Source: Saccharina japonica
Lineage: Eukaryota > Sar > Phaeophyceae > Laminariales > Laminariaceae
DNA: 64,000 nucleotides
Assembly: GCA_008828725.1 (NCBI GenBank)
Contig: MEHQ01003179.1
Coordinates: 210,376 to 274,375 of the forward strand
Reading direction: 5' to 3'
The notes beneath the pieces were generated by a model. The model saw nothing but the letters and a program-made list of their open reading frames with translations, made no database searches and had not been told where the DNA came from. Shown in pieces: positions 22,289-33,955 of the stretch. Position 1 is the stretch's first letter; each line of letters begins with the position of its first letter. Made by a program: the position numbers and the translations under genes.

Positions 22289-23031
22289 ATGCAGATCTGT
22301 AGAATTCGCTTAAAGGGTGAGGACATATTAAAACAGTGCCTCACCACAACGCAAATCCCGTTTTACACCTCAGTCTACGAAATATACGAGTCTCCTGACG
22401 GCCAACAGCCTGTTGCCGTTGTTACCAGGTCACAATTTTGTTTTGTCGGCACAGTGCTTCCGTCAAGACTACTTTCCGTCATAGAAAATGCTGAAGTCAT
22501 ACAAAACGATACAGTCCAACATGTTATACGACGACTTAACCTGGATGTTTGGGAATTATTTGACAAGAATGAAAGTCGGACATTATTTGCCAGTTCAATA
22601 GAGACGCGGGGGTGCCCGTCCTTCCAACACCAAACGTCTACCCAAAACTCAACACCGCTGTCGATGGAGGATTTCAATGCCAGCAAAAAAATGTCAGGGC
22701 AGCCTTGCGAGCGTTGAAAGCTACCTCTGAAGTTGAGAAACAAACTGCGCCCGACGACAATTTCCAGGGGATTATTCGTCTCTATCAAATGAGTGCCGCG
22801 CGGGGCTACATTGAGAAGGGGATTACATAGTGTCACCGCCAAGAAGCCACCATCTACGCCGTTATTAAAAAAAGGGCTTTTCGGTAAACAAACGAAACAC
22901 GTCGCGGCACCAAAGCGACGACGTAACAGCCAATATCCGATTCGAGGTGTGAAAAGCCCGATGAATGGCCACACACACGAAAACACAATTTCCGCTGCAC
23001 GCAGTGGACGAGACACTAAAATCCCATGACT
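22289..23031 (+). pseudogene. Unknown gene remnant with at least one frameshift
   Basis: A frame from about 22289 reads protein-like sequence (YEIYESPDGQQPVAVVTR, NAEVIQNDTVQHVIRRLNL). Near GCGGGGG (22607-22613) the sense shifts to another frame that continues (VLPTPNVYPKLNTAVDGGFQ, ATSEVEKQTAPDDNFQGI) to a stop at 22828. A third frame (22793-23029) carries a basic PKRRR-type stretch. The order and composition suggest one gene broken by indels in G-runs. A 235-codon minus-strand frame overlaps it and I judge it less likely. No family is recognised. Confidence 0.3.
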
Positions 23032-24259
23032 GAAATCCTGGTTTCCCGATACAATCGCGTCGGAAAAACGGCGGGCTTTCAACCCCTACACACAGTGGAA
23101 AACAATCCTGGTAGAAACCCCCTTCAAATTGCACCCGCTCGTCCGGCGGTCGCCCTGTCAAGACTCAGAATCAACGACCACAACAACGACGATCCCCGCG
23201 CGCACGCACCAACATGGAGTGCTTGTGCCTTGTATCTTCTTGCGTCCTGGAAAAATTCCACCTTTGTTGCCGCTCCTGCTCTGTCGACTTGCGCCGCGTT
23301 TGCTGCTCGGACACAGAATCTGCGCTTGGGGTCTACAAAGTACCAAACATAAACGAAGAAAGGGAGCGGCTCACAGCAGACAGCTATACAATTTATTCGT
23401 GTCAATTAGATATGTGTTTATTTCCGGTTACCTCCCTTTTGACGCACCTAGGGGCGCTGATATTATCCAGTAAGGCCAAAACGTAGGACAAGTTACACAC
23501 GACCTGCGGTAAGCAATCTAGTTAATCGGAAACCGCGTCACAGCTTGTAGGTGATACTGAACCTGTATCCGAGCTCGTTCAGCAAGAGTCACACTGTTCC
23601 ATCTTCGCAAAAGTACACGCTGGTTTCGGACAGATACAAACTGAACTCGCCAGTTTGTTCTTCATGCCCGAAACAAAAAATAAGCTTTAGAATTTGCAGC
23701 AAAAATGGATTTGCGCTGCTGGAGGGGCCTTACCGTCATATGTTTGCTACTTTCTGCAAATTCGGCCCTCAATTGCACATTTTTTTCTCAAAAGACGCCA
23801 GTCGTAATTGTTTTCGTCTTGGCATGAAAAACCACCCCACCAAATTAAATACGTCAATCACTTAACACCAGGGGTGCAATTTCTGTTCAAGTAACGATTC
23901 ATGTTTTTCAGACAAAGTGAAGTAATTGGTAATTTCAGCCGAATTGAAGCCCAGGATCATGCTGGTGCTTGAATACCAATAGTACAAAATGTGGTCATAG
24001 GGTCACAACATTCCAAGACGGAAAGCGAGTGGAGTATTGGCCGAGAGGATACGGCTAACACGCGCAACCCTAAATAGTGGGGAGGGGCTGTACGGCTCAC
24101 CTACAACAAAAACAAGTTCACCGACGACTCCTCCTTGTCGATACGACCCTGTGGATATGTTTTTTTTAATCATTTAAAAAAAATACGTCAGCTGTGAATA
24201 CGACCAATTGAATGGTTGAAACTCAACTTTGCAAGCTGCGTACTACGTCATACACGTTA
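23032..24259. other. No supportable gene
   Basis: Overlapping short frames on both strands at 23026-23490 may be further debris of the preceding gene. The rest is AT-rich sequence without features I can name. Confidence 0.35.
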
Positions 24260-24357
24260 TTAACCCTTATAGGACCGGAGTCCCGTTTTGGGGACAAATC
24301 ACTTAGAATTAGAGTGGTTTGTCCCCAAAAAGGGGACTGCAGTCCTAAAAGGGTTAA
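24260..24357. mobile_element. piggyBac-like 90-bp MITE with TTAA target duplication
   Basis: TTAA at 24260-24263 and 24354-24357 flank a 90-bp sequence whose halves are near-perfect inverted repeats. The left arm starts CCCTTATAGGACCGGAGTCC and the right arm, read inversely, starts CCCTTTTAGGACTGCAGTCC. Both then contain TTTGGGGACAAA and CACT. TTAA duplication with CCCT termini is characteristic of piggyBac. The element is almost all stem and codes for nothing. Confidence 0.75.
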
Positions 24358-24551
24358 GTGTACTGGTACTATATTAAATTATGTAAGTTTTAATGGTAAG
24401 TCGTCCGCGCGTGTTCTATATTCATTCCTCGTCGAGGATAAAGGCCAGTGACTCCCCTGGATGCTGCCAGGGTCAACAGGACGATTTTCCATAACCATTC
24501 TGCGCAATGATACTATATAACCTGTAGAGGAGGGGGGAGGGGGAGGGGGGG

Positions 24552-25811
24552 TGTACTCATATCGTGCACGGCCGTAGTCGTATGACCATAGACCCTCGCA
24601 TCCCTACAATGTCGGGACGGAGCACGTTGAGTTTTCACCAACCAGGCATACATCGCTTGCACCAAACGCAGAGCGCCGTGAGGTATTGGACGAGTCGCAT
24701 GGAGGGTGAGCTGCATGCTGCTGAGAACCGCCTGTGAGGCGGGCTTGCATATGGACGACAGCCTCCAATGAATTGATTTAATTTCTGGTGTGGCCACTTC
24801 CAGAGACAGCAATAGGTATCACAACGTGTCTCCCTCGTGGATGCATTACCACATACACACTACGTGATATGATCATTCCCCTTGTGCGGAGATGAGGTTA
24901 TCAACCCCGCACAAATTATCTAACTAGACTGCCTGGGTGACCGCCAAAAAAACAAAAACGGTACCCTGGTTGTCGAGCTCTCGCAGTGAGAGGCGTGTTT
25001 TAGAGCGTCGTCGCCAGGCGACGCCAACCCAACCCACAAGTATAATATATATATAGGGGGGGGAAAAAAAAAAAAAAAAGGGAGGGGTGTACTCATGTCG
25101 TGCACGGCCGTAGTCGTATGACCATAAACCCTCGCATCCCTACAATGCCGGGACGGAGCACGTTGGGTTTTCGACCAACCAGGCATAGGGGAGGAGGGGG
25201 GGGGGTGTACTCATATCGTGCACGGCCGTAGTCGTATGACCATAGACCCTCGCATCCCTACAATGCCGGGACGGAGCACGTTGGGTTTTCACCAACCAGG
25301 CAGACATTGCTTGCACCAAGCGCGAAGCGCCGTGAGGTATTGGGCGAGTCGCATGGGGGATGAGCTGCATCCTGCTAAGAACCGCCTGTGAGGCGGACTT
25401 GCATATGGACGACAGCCTCCAATGAATTGATTTGATTTCTGTGTGGGAATTGATTTGATTTCTGGTGTGGCCACTTCCAGAGGCAGCAATGGGTATCACT
25501 ACGTATCTCCCTCGTGGATGCCTCACCATATACACACTACGTGACACGATCATTCCCCTTGTGCGGAGATGAGGTTGTCAACCCCGCACAAATTATCTAA
25601 CAAGACCGCCAGTATGGGTGACCGCCAAGAAAATACAAAAACAAAAAAACGGCACCCTGGTAGTCGAGCTCACGCAGTGAGAGGCGTGATTTAGAGCGTC
25701 GTTGCCAACCGGCGCCAACCCAACCTATAAATAACAATATTCATAGAGGGGGGGGGGGGGGGGGGGCGTACTCATTTGTTGCTTGCCTTAGTCATTTGAC
25801 CATTGACCATA
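24552..25811 (+). repeat. Head-to-tail array of dispersed repeat R1
   Basis: Two near-complete units (24552-25055 and 25206-25746), a 5' fragment between them (25088-25188) and another after them (25767-25811) are joined by G-runs of up to about 20 bases and by an A16 tract. Each complete unit ends with an imperfect hairpin (GCGTCGTTGCC..CGACGCC type), then CCAACC, a TATAA-rich stretch and TATAGGGG. The unit is about 500-540 bp. A lone 3' end occurs at 41646-41716 inside the first retroelement. Confidence 0.8.
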
Positions 25812-25907
25812 GGGCGGGGGGGGTTACATGGTCATATAACATCAAACAACAAGTATATCGGTATCCTCGTTGTATCGATACTAACTACGTACCAGGTACG
25901 AGTATAG

Positions 25908-25956
25908 CAAAAAAACAAACAAACAAACAAACAAACAAACAAACAAACGAACAAAC
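25908..25956 (+). repeat. AAAC microsatellite
   Basis: About eleven consecutive AAAC/CAAA units with one GAAC interruption, directly after a TACCAGGTA motif (25890-25898). Confidence 0.85.
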
Positions 25957-26515
25957 CTTTTGACTAAAAAAAAACAAAAAAACTCAAGACACACATACAC
26001 ACAACACACAAGGGGCCGAGAAAGTGCGCTGACAGTACATACGAGATCAACTTTTTCATCGTTTTATATCCCCAAGGTCGAATCTAACGTTCTTTGCTGG
26101 CCCCACAACCTTGTTTATTCTATCCGTACTGGTAATTTTCATTCGTGCGATGTAGAAGGTGCAGCTCGTCAGCGATCGGTTTTCCCCCATTGTTTCTAGA
26201 GTTTCCTGCACCTTCCCGACAGCGTCTTTCAGGCTCGGTTGTGACCACAAACTAGATTCTGACAACGATGTGACAGTGAACAAACAAAAGCAACACCTAT
26301 GTGAGAGCACCTGATGAACATGCGGCGGACGAAGGGAAGAAGAGGGGGTTCAGATAAATGCTAAGATGCGGAGCGTGCATAAATAAACCCAAGATTTAAC
26401 TTAAGAGGCACGAGATGTCACTGTTCACGTGGTGGTAAGAAAGCTGCCTTCTTCGAATACGTGTGGCAACATCAGGGAAAATGTTCGTAGATTTAGTACT
26501 CTGTGCGTGAACCTC
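25957..26515. other. No gene seen
   Basis: Short frames only, with no recognisable content. Confidence 0.35.
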
Positions 26516-27067
26516 TTATGGAGCAGCAACAGCGTGTGAATACCGAATCAACGGACAAACGTACTTCACGTAATACAATATAAAAAACACAGCTATCGGC
26601 ACTAACGCCAATATTGACGCCAGCACTACCATACACTTCAACACATCAACACAGCAACAAGTGGTGTCAGAAAACATGCTGTGCACAACATCACACAGCA
26701 TATGTAAACAAAACGAAGGAGAGATATCTGAACAGCTGCGAGACCCTCCCGTGCACTTCCACAGTTCAGTCACATGGCTGCAATGTTTAATAGCCGGCTT
26801 TGACCTCAAGCGGACCCATCGCAAACTCCGACAACAAAGCAAGCACCTTGCCGCCACCAAAGATGGCCACCATCTCGTCCATATAGCCCGCACCCCCCTC
26901 CTCTTGCACTTTCTCTCCGAGTAGATCCAAGCCCGCAATGGTAGGGGCTGGGGGGCCGCCGCCCATCCTCGCCCCCGCCCCCGATGCCGCCGCTGCAACG
27001 CCTCCACCGCTACCAATGTTCGCCCTAGTTCTCGCTGGTGATGCGGAAAAGAACTCTTACGACCCAC
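26516..27067 (-). CDS. Unknown gene remnant with C-terminal membrane anchor
   Basis: The 183-codon minus-strand frame ends with a hydrophobic span, VVLASILALVPIAVFFILYY, followed by a short tail. In its 5' half another minus-strand frame over about 26789-27043 is more protein-like: glycine/alanine-rich, then TIAGLDLLGEKVQEE and YMDEMVAIFGGGKVLALL, stopping at about 26791. A spliced or frame-shifted gene joining the second reading to the anchor is plausible, but I cannot place the junction. No family is recognised. Confidence 0.3.
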   Translation of the reverse strand: MGRKSSFPHHQRELGRTLVAVEALQRRHRGRGRGWAAAPQPLPLRAWIYSERKCKRRGVRAIWTRWWPSLVAARCLLCCRSLRWVRLRSKPAIKHCSHVTELWKCTGGSRSCSDISPSFCLHMLCDVVHSMFSDTTCCCVDVLKCMVVLASILALVPIAVFFILYYVKYVCPLIRYSHAVAAP

Positions 27068-28082
27068 AAATGTGGTCCAGAGAGTTCAAGGCGTGTAGGG
27101 AGAACGGGGGGTAACAAGGGACGGCAAACACGGTGGGATTAACAAACTTCGTCGCATTTTAGTATTCGAAGCAAAAAGCGCATATGTGGTGGGTGTGCGG
27201 TCGATATTCGCTATACAAACTCAAGTGAAAGGGCATGTTGACATTTTATACTACCGTGTTCCATGCTACACACTAGCAACGGTAGAGGATAGAGAACTAA
27301 ATGTTTAAGGAAAGCAGCCAGGAAAATAGCGCCGAAAACAAAAAACACAAGGTCAACGAACTTCTCGCCATTACACCAGTGGTGTCAGTGTGCGCCTGTC
27401 CGTGTTGAGGTTCGACACGAACCGATTGACATAGTATAAAATCACCGCCTACCAAACAATAAGGCGCGATGCACGGAGAAACTTGGAGATTGGAAGCAGG
27501 TTAGAACACGGGTTCATGGTGAAATATATTCAAGCCAGGGAAAACAATATAAGGGAAAAATACCAAAGACAAAATTGCTCAAGGTATCCCTCGGACTCGC
27601 TTGGGGCTAGTGCTCCCCTGAACAAATTCAGCGTAGACATGGCAAGGACATGCCCACTCACGATATATCCCTAACCCCTCAACAAAAGCACCTACGTATG
27701 TACTGAGAGTTGCTTAACGCTTGTAGTGGTGAAGGAGTGAAGCTGCCCTTTCAGGCCCACACGCAAAAAAAGCAAGCCCTCACCTGATTCCTCTGAACCA
27801 TTAGGGGGGGTCTTGGACACGACTCTTCCGCCTGATGACCGACGTTGATGGGACTGCCTGCTGCCGCTCTGAGGTGTGCTACCATAGCTTGTGGTCCGGA
27901 TGAGAGCTGCTCGAAGAAGTCGAATGGGGGTAGTAGGCGTAAAATATTTCGTAAAGCCTGAAGAAGACGACGTCAAACGCGTTCATGACAGTGGCAAAGA
28001 GCCGACAAGCACAACTGCCGCTTCTGCTATTTGTACTTCGCCTCTAAATGCTGTTAACTATAAAAAACGCCCACCGCCATAA
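27068..28082. other. No supportable gene
   Basis: A G-rich/TTTTAG sequence (27108-27165) resembles 14565-14605. A plus-strand frame at 27891-28082 runs into the following low-complexity block after a single TAA. Confidence 0.3.
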
Positions 28083-28474
28083 TTTACTGCTACGTCCGCT
28101 ACAAACACTAATGTTACTAATAATACTACCACTACTGTTAAAACTACCTCTGCTGCTTCTACTACTATCCCTAGCGCTATTGCTACTGCTAAAAATCGAT
28201 TAACAAGATCACCTTGCGGCGCAGCGGGTAAAGCGCTGCTCGACGAGCTGCCACCTCTGCTTCCACCACTGTTGCCGTTGCTCCCTTTTCTACTTCCTCG
28301 GCGCGAGAGAGGTGCCCGTTGCTTCGCCTCCAGCTTCGGCGACAGCTGCAACAGATGGGAGGGGGGCCCGTAAGCACAGCAGACTGGTCTATAAGTGGAA
28401 TCACCTCCAAAGAGCAATCTCTTCTCGGCGCTGTTGTTACATACCGTTAAAGTTTGGTTCGGAATATAAATCAA
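28083..28474. other. Degenerate ACT/GCT triplet region with open frames on both strands
   Basis: Read on the plus strand the block is Thr/Ser/Ala-rich, then Leu/Pro-rich (LPPLLPPLLPLLPFLL). On the minus strand (28058-28474, 138 codons) it gives a Ser/Gly-rich stretch followed by long hydrophobic runs (VVLTVVVVLLVTLVFVADVA). The triplet bias explains both, so neither is a secure gene. Confidence 0.35.
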
Positions 28475-31170
28475 TACTCGCTTCGCTCGAACCCAGTACT
28501 CTCACGCAATCCAGTATACTGACAGGATTTTGACTGTTGACGCAGTCAGTATGATCCCTACTGATGGAGGTAGTCAGTGCGTAGCCCTAAGATTTCGACG
28601 TAATTTCCATTGGTGGAGATCATGGCGGCTTGACCGGGCTGACCTAGTTTCCAAGGCTGTTCGACGCGGATAAGCGAAAATACAACAATATTTGTCTTCG
28701 ATGTCAAGGGAGAGAGAAGGTGTGGGTCAGGGTTGCTCGTGATTGTTGCTTTCGCCTATGGTATTCAGTGTGTCGGAAGCCAGAAGTCAGCCAGGCAGCG
28801 GTTCGGACGGTTGGAATTTGGTCATCGTATTTTAGGTTTACGTGCACGCAAACAAATTGAAATGGGAACCAGAGACTCAGCGACCAAAACAATGATAGGT
28901 TTGGTCGAACCAGCCGTCTACGAGTAGTGATATTGATAGGCGACACATGTAGGATCATGCTGCGCCCGAGTCGTACGGCTCCTTGCAGCATGGTACCGGC
29001 ACCAAATGTACCATTTCTCAGCTATGCACGTGTTGCCCCTGAAGCCCCAAAGGGGGCAAGGCAGTGCAAAGCCTACCATGTTAAAACTTTGGCGTTGGGC
29101 ACAGACAGCAATCCAGACCAAAAAGACCATGGGCAAGTTGCAGTACTGGAGAATAAGATATTAGTTTTGAGTGCGGTTCGATTTCGCTACCTCGCGCTGA
29201 TGACACAAACATTGTACACTGTGTAAATGGTTTGCCATGAGATACAAAACCTCTTCGTGGCTGTACGAAGGAACGAGCAACTGCCTATTTTATGGACTGG
29301 CCTTGGCCTTAGCTTGGATTTCTATCCAGCATGCATGTTCTTCATATCTGTTCGTGACCACGGCAAAGGCCTTCGCTGCTACTGTAGAAAATGTGACAAC
29401 AAAATTCAATTGTAATAAAAGCGCGGGGGTCGATAAACTTAAAAACTTGGACAACAATTTCGGAGTTTTACTACTGTAGACACCAGTCGCCCATGTGCAC
29501 GCTAACTAAAAGCGAAGGGTGTAGCGGAGGGATAGGTTGCTACTGCTACAATAATGGTATCCATGAAAATTGGGCGGATATGATGGGAATCAGAAACGCA
29601 GAGTACTGCCGGGTGGGGGGATTATAAAAAACAGTACATTTGCTGCGGCAGCAATCCACGTTGCACAACACCGGCAAAAGATGCACCCGCCAACAATGTC
29701 AGGACAACAGGCAGAAACATGGTGATCTGGATATGATTAATATATGAAGTCACCTGCACGCTAAGGTCTCCGGTGCTCCTCCGTCTGACAGAGCTGCGTC
29801 GCCTTAATTTCTCCCTGGCGCCTTCTTTCGTTGCCCCTTCCTGCCTCGCCAAATATATCATCTGGCTCCAACGTTAAATCCGGTTTCCAGGCCCGTCGGA
29901 TGGGTTAGGGATGGGGGTCGGGGGGTCTCACCAAGCATGTCATACGAACATTGTCAAGCACGGTATAATAGTATGTGAAATACAGTTGAGGTTTCGAATC
30001 CATGAAACGATGGCGGAGCGAGCCTCGTCACCAAACACACGACCCGCATATAATGTCCTATTAATAGCAGGTATTGCAATTAGCGGGATGAAAAAATATA
30101 TAGGTTAACCCATCAGTGGTGGCGGGGCGGGGTGACGCGGGTCGTCCTAAGAGGATAGGATTGGTCAAGCAACGTCGTGAGTCGGCTGTAAGTCATCCTA
30201 CCGGCCGTTATGGCCCCAGCATGTATATTTCAGTGAGTCCGTGGTGTACCTTGCACATTCCCTCAGCACGCCGCACACTTGCGCACTTTGGTGTGCTCTA
30301 GGTATATCGGGCCCCTAACGCATGATACTGTGATGCCGACAGTCCCGGGTATTTTCATTTTGGAAGCCGTTTCAACTACAATATGGGCCAAATTAGCCAA
30401 GATAACTGGGGAAACCATGGTCGTAGTTCAGAACTTGAACCGATTCATATAAATATTGTAGGTCACGAAAACCAAGAGGGAATTTGGTGTACACATCGGG
30501 GAGAACAAACACGCTACTTTTCAGGTACCACTGTATATGCTATATACTGTGGTCGATATGATGTAATATCCGAATAGCCACTATTAATAGAGTAAAACGA
30601 TTCTCACGTCGCAAAGCTTCGCGTGCGACGAAGACATCGGGGGAACTTGTACGGTCGCTGTTCGAAGATCTTCGACGTGGTTTCCGAATCGATCGACTGC
30701 TGTCAAATCTGCACCCGCTTCCACCTGAGCAGGCAAACGATAAATGAAACATTTGAGTGTTCACCTCAGCCAAGAAATCAATATTTTCATGAGGCCCCTG
30801 GGCGATATGACATAAACAAAGCATGTTACACCACGTTCATTGTCGACTCATCTTTCATCTCTACAACCCCGTAAATTCTAACCCTTGCCCATTTTTCGTT
30901 GTGACTCAGATCAGGTATCTCGTCGTAGTTCGTTGGGTTTCTAAGGCGCCGCTAGCGGAGTCCCTGAAGGAGCCTCCAGATGGCCATTCGAGGGTGCTAA
31001 TTCGTCTCGCTTCGTGAACTCGAGTTGACTTAAGATAAAACAAAAATGCGGACCTTAGTACAGTGCGTACCAGTCCGAACGTGGTCTTCTGCTGCCTTAG
31101 TTCAGCCACCCAACGTAACGAACTCGATAAACAAACCTCACGAAACTAAATCGAACAACTGTAAGTTTCC
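28475..31170. other. Long stretch with no supportable gene
   Basis: Weak candidates only: a plus-strand frame at 29237-29479 with an N-terminal hydrophobic segment (CLFYGLALALAWISI), a minus-strand frame at 29622-29861 ending in a membrane-like span, and a 64-codon frame at 30383-30577. None has family likeness or supporting signals. Confidence 0.35.
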
Positions 31171-31450
31171 TTGTGCACGTGAAACCGCAACTCTTACAGG
31201 CCAAATAATTCGCTCAACGTCGCACCTGGTCGCGCCACGAATGCCGCACTGGGCATTCAGGCAAACGCGATGGAGCGCGGTTTGCCACACACACTATTGA
31301 TACCATCAAATAAAGCCCGCTTGGGCAAGTGCAACGCCAACTCTCACCAGCCAAAAAATAAGCTCCTCAACGTCGCTCACGGTCGCGCCATGCGTGTCAC
31401 GTTGGGCGTTGAGGCAAACGCGGTGAAGGGGAGTTTGCCACATAACGCTA
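31171..31450 (+). repeat. Diverged tandem duplication, period about 155 bp
   Basis: CTCTTACAGGCCAAATAATTCGCTCAACGTCGC (about 31191) and CTCTCACCAGCC..CTCAACGTCGC (about 31343) each lead into GGTCGCGCCA, GGCATTCAGG/GGCGTTGAGG, CAAACGCG and GTTTGCCACA. Both copies read ATLT, TSLTVAP-type and WA.RQTR words in the same register, so the unit may once have been coding. Confidence 0.55.
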
Positions 31451-31840
31451 TCGCTGACGTTTACCTGTTCCAATCAACAGATCCCAGGGGCACACAAGCA
31501 TCATTGCCGCAGGGGGGGGGGGGGTGCAAGATATTGAAAACCGAGTTATACTGGAGTACAACAACACTTGCAAACGTATCCGGCTAGACCTGTGCACACC
31601 CACACACCAGACTGTCAAAATGACGATGGTTATCGACAGCGGGTGTCATCAAACCCTAGCGCGAGTTATTTAGGATGACGCCCACCTGCAAGATGAATAA
31701 TTTAGATCAAGTGATTGCTTCATGCTCACGAAAACGAAACCGTACATTCGCCTGGTATAGCAAAAATAGGAATACCTACGACGGGCGCCCTTTAAAAATG
31801 AGCTGGCATACATCCACACATAAGGACGTATGTTTAGGAG

Positions 31841-32485
31841 GCATACTATTTCTAAGTAAAACACAGAGGTATAAGTGTACGTTTTGTTGTCAACCAACCG
31901 AATTAATCTTTGGTAGTCATGGGCTCTGGCGACGTAAGAGTTTATTGTGGCGAAAGGCAAGGACGACGGAAAGAGGTGTTCACCCTCGAGAACCTCGTGC
32001 TTGATGTGTATAGCTGCGTGAATAGAGCGGAGGCACACGAGCAGACGGCACGACACTGCCCGTTACCGACTGAGACCCGTAGACTAGGCCTACTGTTGTG
32101 TTTCCCTCGCGATAACTACGAATGGGCGTGCATGCGGTATTCATTCGGAAGGATGGCTGTTTCGTGGGACATCAGATGAAGATGGCCGAGGCCTGACGGG
32201 TACGTGTGGGGAGATATGGCCAGGGCTGTGGCTCACAGAATACAGATGGGATTGCTATTTGTACTATAACTATAGAGTTCGAACTCATCACTGGTTTCTT
32301 GGAGCGCCGATGCGCGAGTTCCAGATTGACAATACCCGTTACTCGTATATGTTCGGGATACTTGTATGCGAAATGTACGAGTACAAGTGTTTGTGTTGAG
32401 CATCAGCAGGCAGTATGTTCGAGTACATATAAATATATTGATATATTATATGCACGAGTAGATACTACAATAAGTGTTACAAGGC
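31841..32485 (+). repeat. Dispersed repeat R650, copy 1
   Basis: Starts GCATACTATTTCTA, then GTTTTGTTGTCAACCAACC, GTCATGGGCTCTG, TGTATAGCTGCGTGAATAGAG, GCACGACACTGCCCG, GAGTTCGAACTCATCACTGG and CGCCGATGCGCGAGTTCC, ending in an AT-rich stretch with ACGAGTA words. Other copies are at 50319, 51794 and 58220. A minus-strand frame starting MSCRLLVCL is shared with copy 2 but broken in copy 3. Confidence 0.8.
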
Positions 32486-32737
32486 TTTCCTACGGAGTGG
32501 TCTTAATATAGTAAAGGCGACGCAAGAAAAACGGGTTACCTCGCCAGCAGCAGAGCGTCAACATAGTGCACAGCTGCAGCTGCAGCAGCTGCAGCAGCAA
32601 AAAAGACAGAAGCAACAAACTGCACTGCTGCATCTTCATCTAAAGCCGAGGAGTGCGGACAAAGCGTTTATGTGTAGACGAAGAAGGAAACTAATAACAA
32701 TAAACATTGTGCACGTAGATATATACGAACTCTCGTT

Positions 32738-33013
32738 TTATGTTTTACCATGCTGCCACCTGCTGGTCGAACATTTACGTACAGTACCTCCTACATCATT
32801 AATAATAGTACGTACTTCTATGCCGGTGTCTTCCTCTCCTTCGTGTTGCTTCGCCCGTGCAGCAGTTATCTGTTCTCTTGGGCAGGCATGCTTTTCTTCT
32901 AGGGGTGCTTCTGACTCCGTGCATTTCAGAATTCGTTTTATTGTCTTTTCGTCCTTACTCTTTGGTTTGTCTCGTGTCGACGTGTTCTCGTATCCGGTAA
33001 GTTGACGTTTCAC
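32738..33013 (-). CDS. Unknown charged ORF, possible exon
   Basis: A 91-codon minus-strand frame with protein-like charged composition (RDKPKSKDEKTIKRIL, EHKACP-type cysteines, EGEEDTGIEVRTIINDVGG). The plus strand of the same stretch ends in a perfect donor-like CCG|GTAAGT at 32996, so the coding strand is uncertain. No family is recognised. Confidence 0.2.
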   Translation of the reverse strand: MKRQLTGYENTSTRDKPKSKDEKTIKRILKCTESEAPLEEKHACPREQITAARAKQHEGEEDTGIEVRTIINDVGGTVRKCSTSRWQHGKT

Positions 33014-33628
33014 TTGCTTTACCCATTCATTTACGTTTAATTTGTTTGGTTTTTCTCTGTCTCACAGAGTCTGTGACCACATAATAATTTGTATCGCTCT
33101 AAGATTAGGGATCAGGACAATGGGTGTATGTGATATGACTGGCCATACCATTACAGCTACTGCTGCAGTTAGGTTGTAAAACGCATTACAGGGTACAGTA
33201 GAAAGAACGGGTTTCCCGTGAAGACAACACACACTGCTTTTTTATACATATATAAGTAGTGGTATCCCGAACTATGCCAGGGCAGGGCCGGTATAGCGAA
33301 CAAAAACAATAACACAAAACAATAACTGGGCCACGACCCACGCGCTATAACGTGATCCATTGATCAGGTAAATTGACACACAGAAATATGCCGGCATCCA
33401 CGCGGAGCCCTTGTAGCAGACAACCACAATACAAACCAAAAAAACAGGGCCGGCCACGACGAACAGGTACGAACGCAGTCATCCACGTACGAACCGACCC
33501 ACCCACACCGACCCACCGACCACGTACGCACCACCGATCGACACACTCACCAATCGATCCATCCACCCACTACAACAGCCCACTACAACAGTATTGTGAC
33601 TACACAGCAGCACAGTACGCACAGCAGT
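33014..33628. other. No supportable gene
   Basis: The plus strand at 33470-33600 is rich in CCCACC/CGACC words that grade into the microsatellite. Frames on both strands appear driven by this bias. Confidence 0.35.
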
Positions 33629-33637
33629 AGTACAGAC

Positions 33638-33722
<85 letters not shown>

Positions 33723-33955
33723 TGTAGTGGTAGTGGTAGTAGAGTAGTGTGTAGTAGTAGTCGTATGTAGGTATGGTAGTAGTGGTAGTGGTAGTGGTAG
33801 TGTGTAGTGAGTAGTGTAGTAGTAGGTAGTGGTATGTGTGTAGTAGTGTAGTAGGTAGTGTAGTAGTAGTAGTAGTGTGTAGTAGTAGTAGTAGTAGTGT
33901 CAGTAGTAGTAGTAGTAGTTGTAGTAGTTGTAGTAGTTGTAGTAGTAGTTAGATA
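33629..33955 (+). repeat. TAG/AGT microsatellite, perfect then degenerate
   Basis: A perfect TAG run from about 33632 to 33720 is followed by GTAGTGGTAG, GTGTAGTAG and GTAGTTG variants to about 33952. TAG triplets in one plus-strand frame stop translation, so no protein is implied. Confidence 0.95.

Noticed and set aside
22375..23082. A 235-codon minus-strand ORF
   Set aside because: The plus strand over the same region has more protein-like sequence split over shifted frames. The minus-strand frame lacks any recognisable motif.
28058..28474. Minus-strand ORF with strong hydrophobic runs as a membrane protein
   Set aside because: The hydrophobic residues come from degenerate triplet repeats, and the opposite strand is also open with Thr/Ser/Pro/Leu bias.
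33629..33955. CRISPR-like regular repetition
   Set aside because: It is a TAG microsatellite without spacers, in eukaryotic DNA. No array in the window has repeat-spacer structure.
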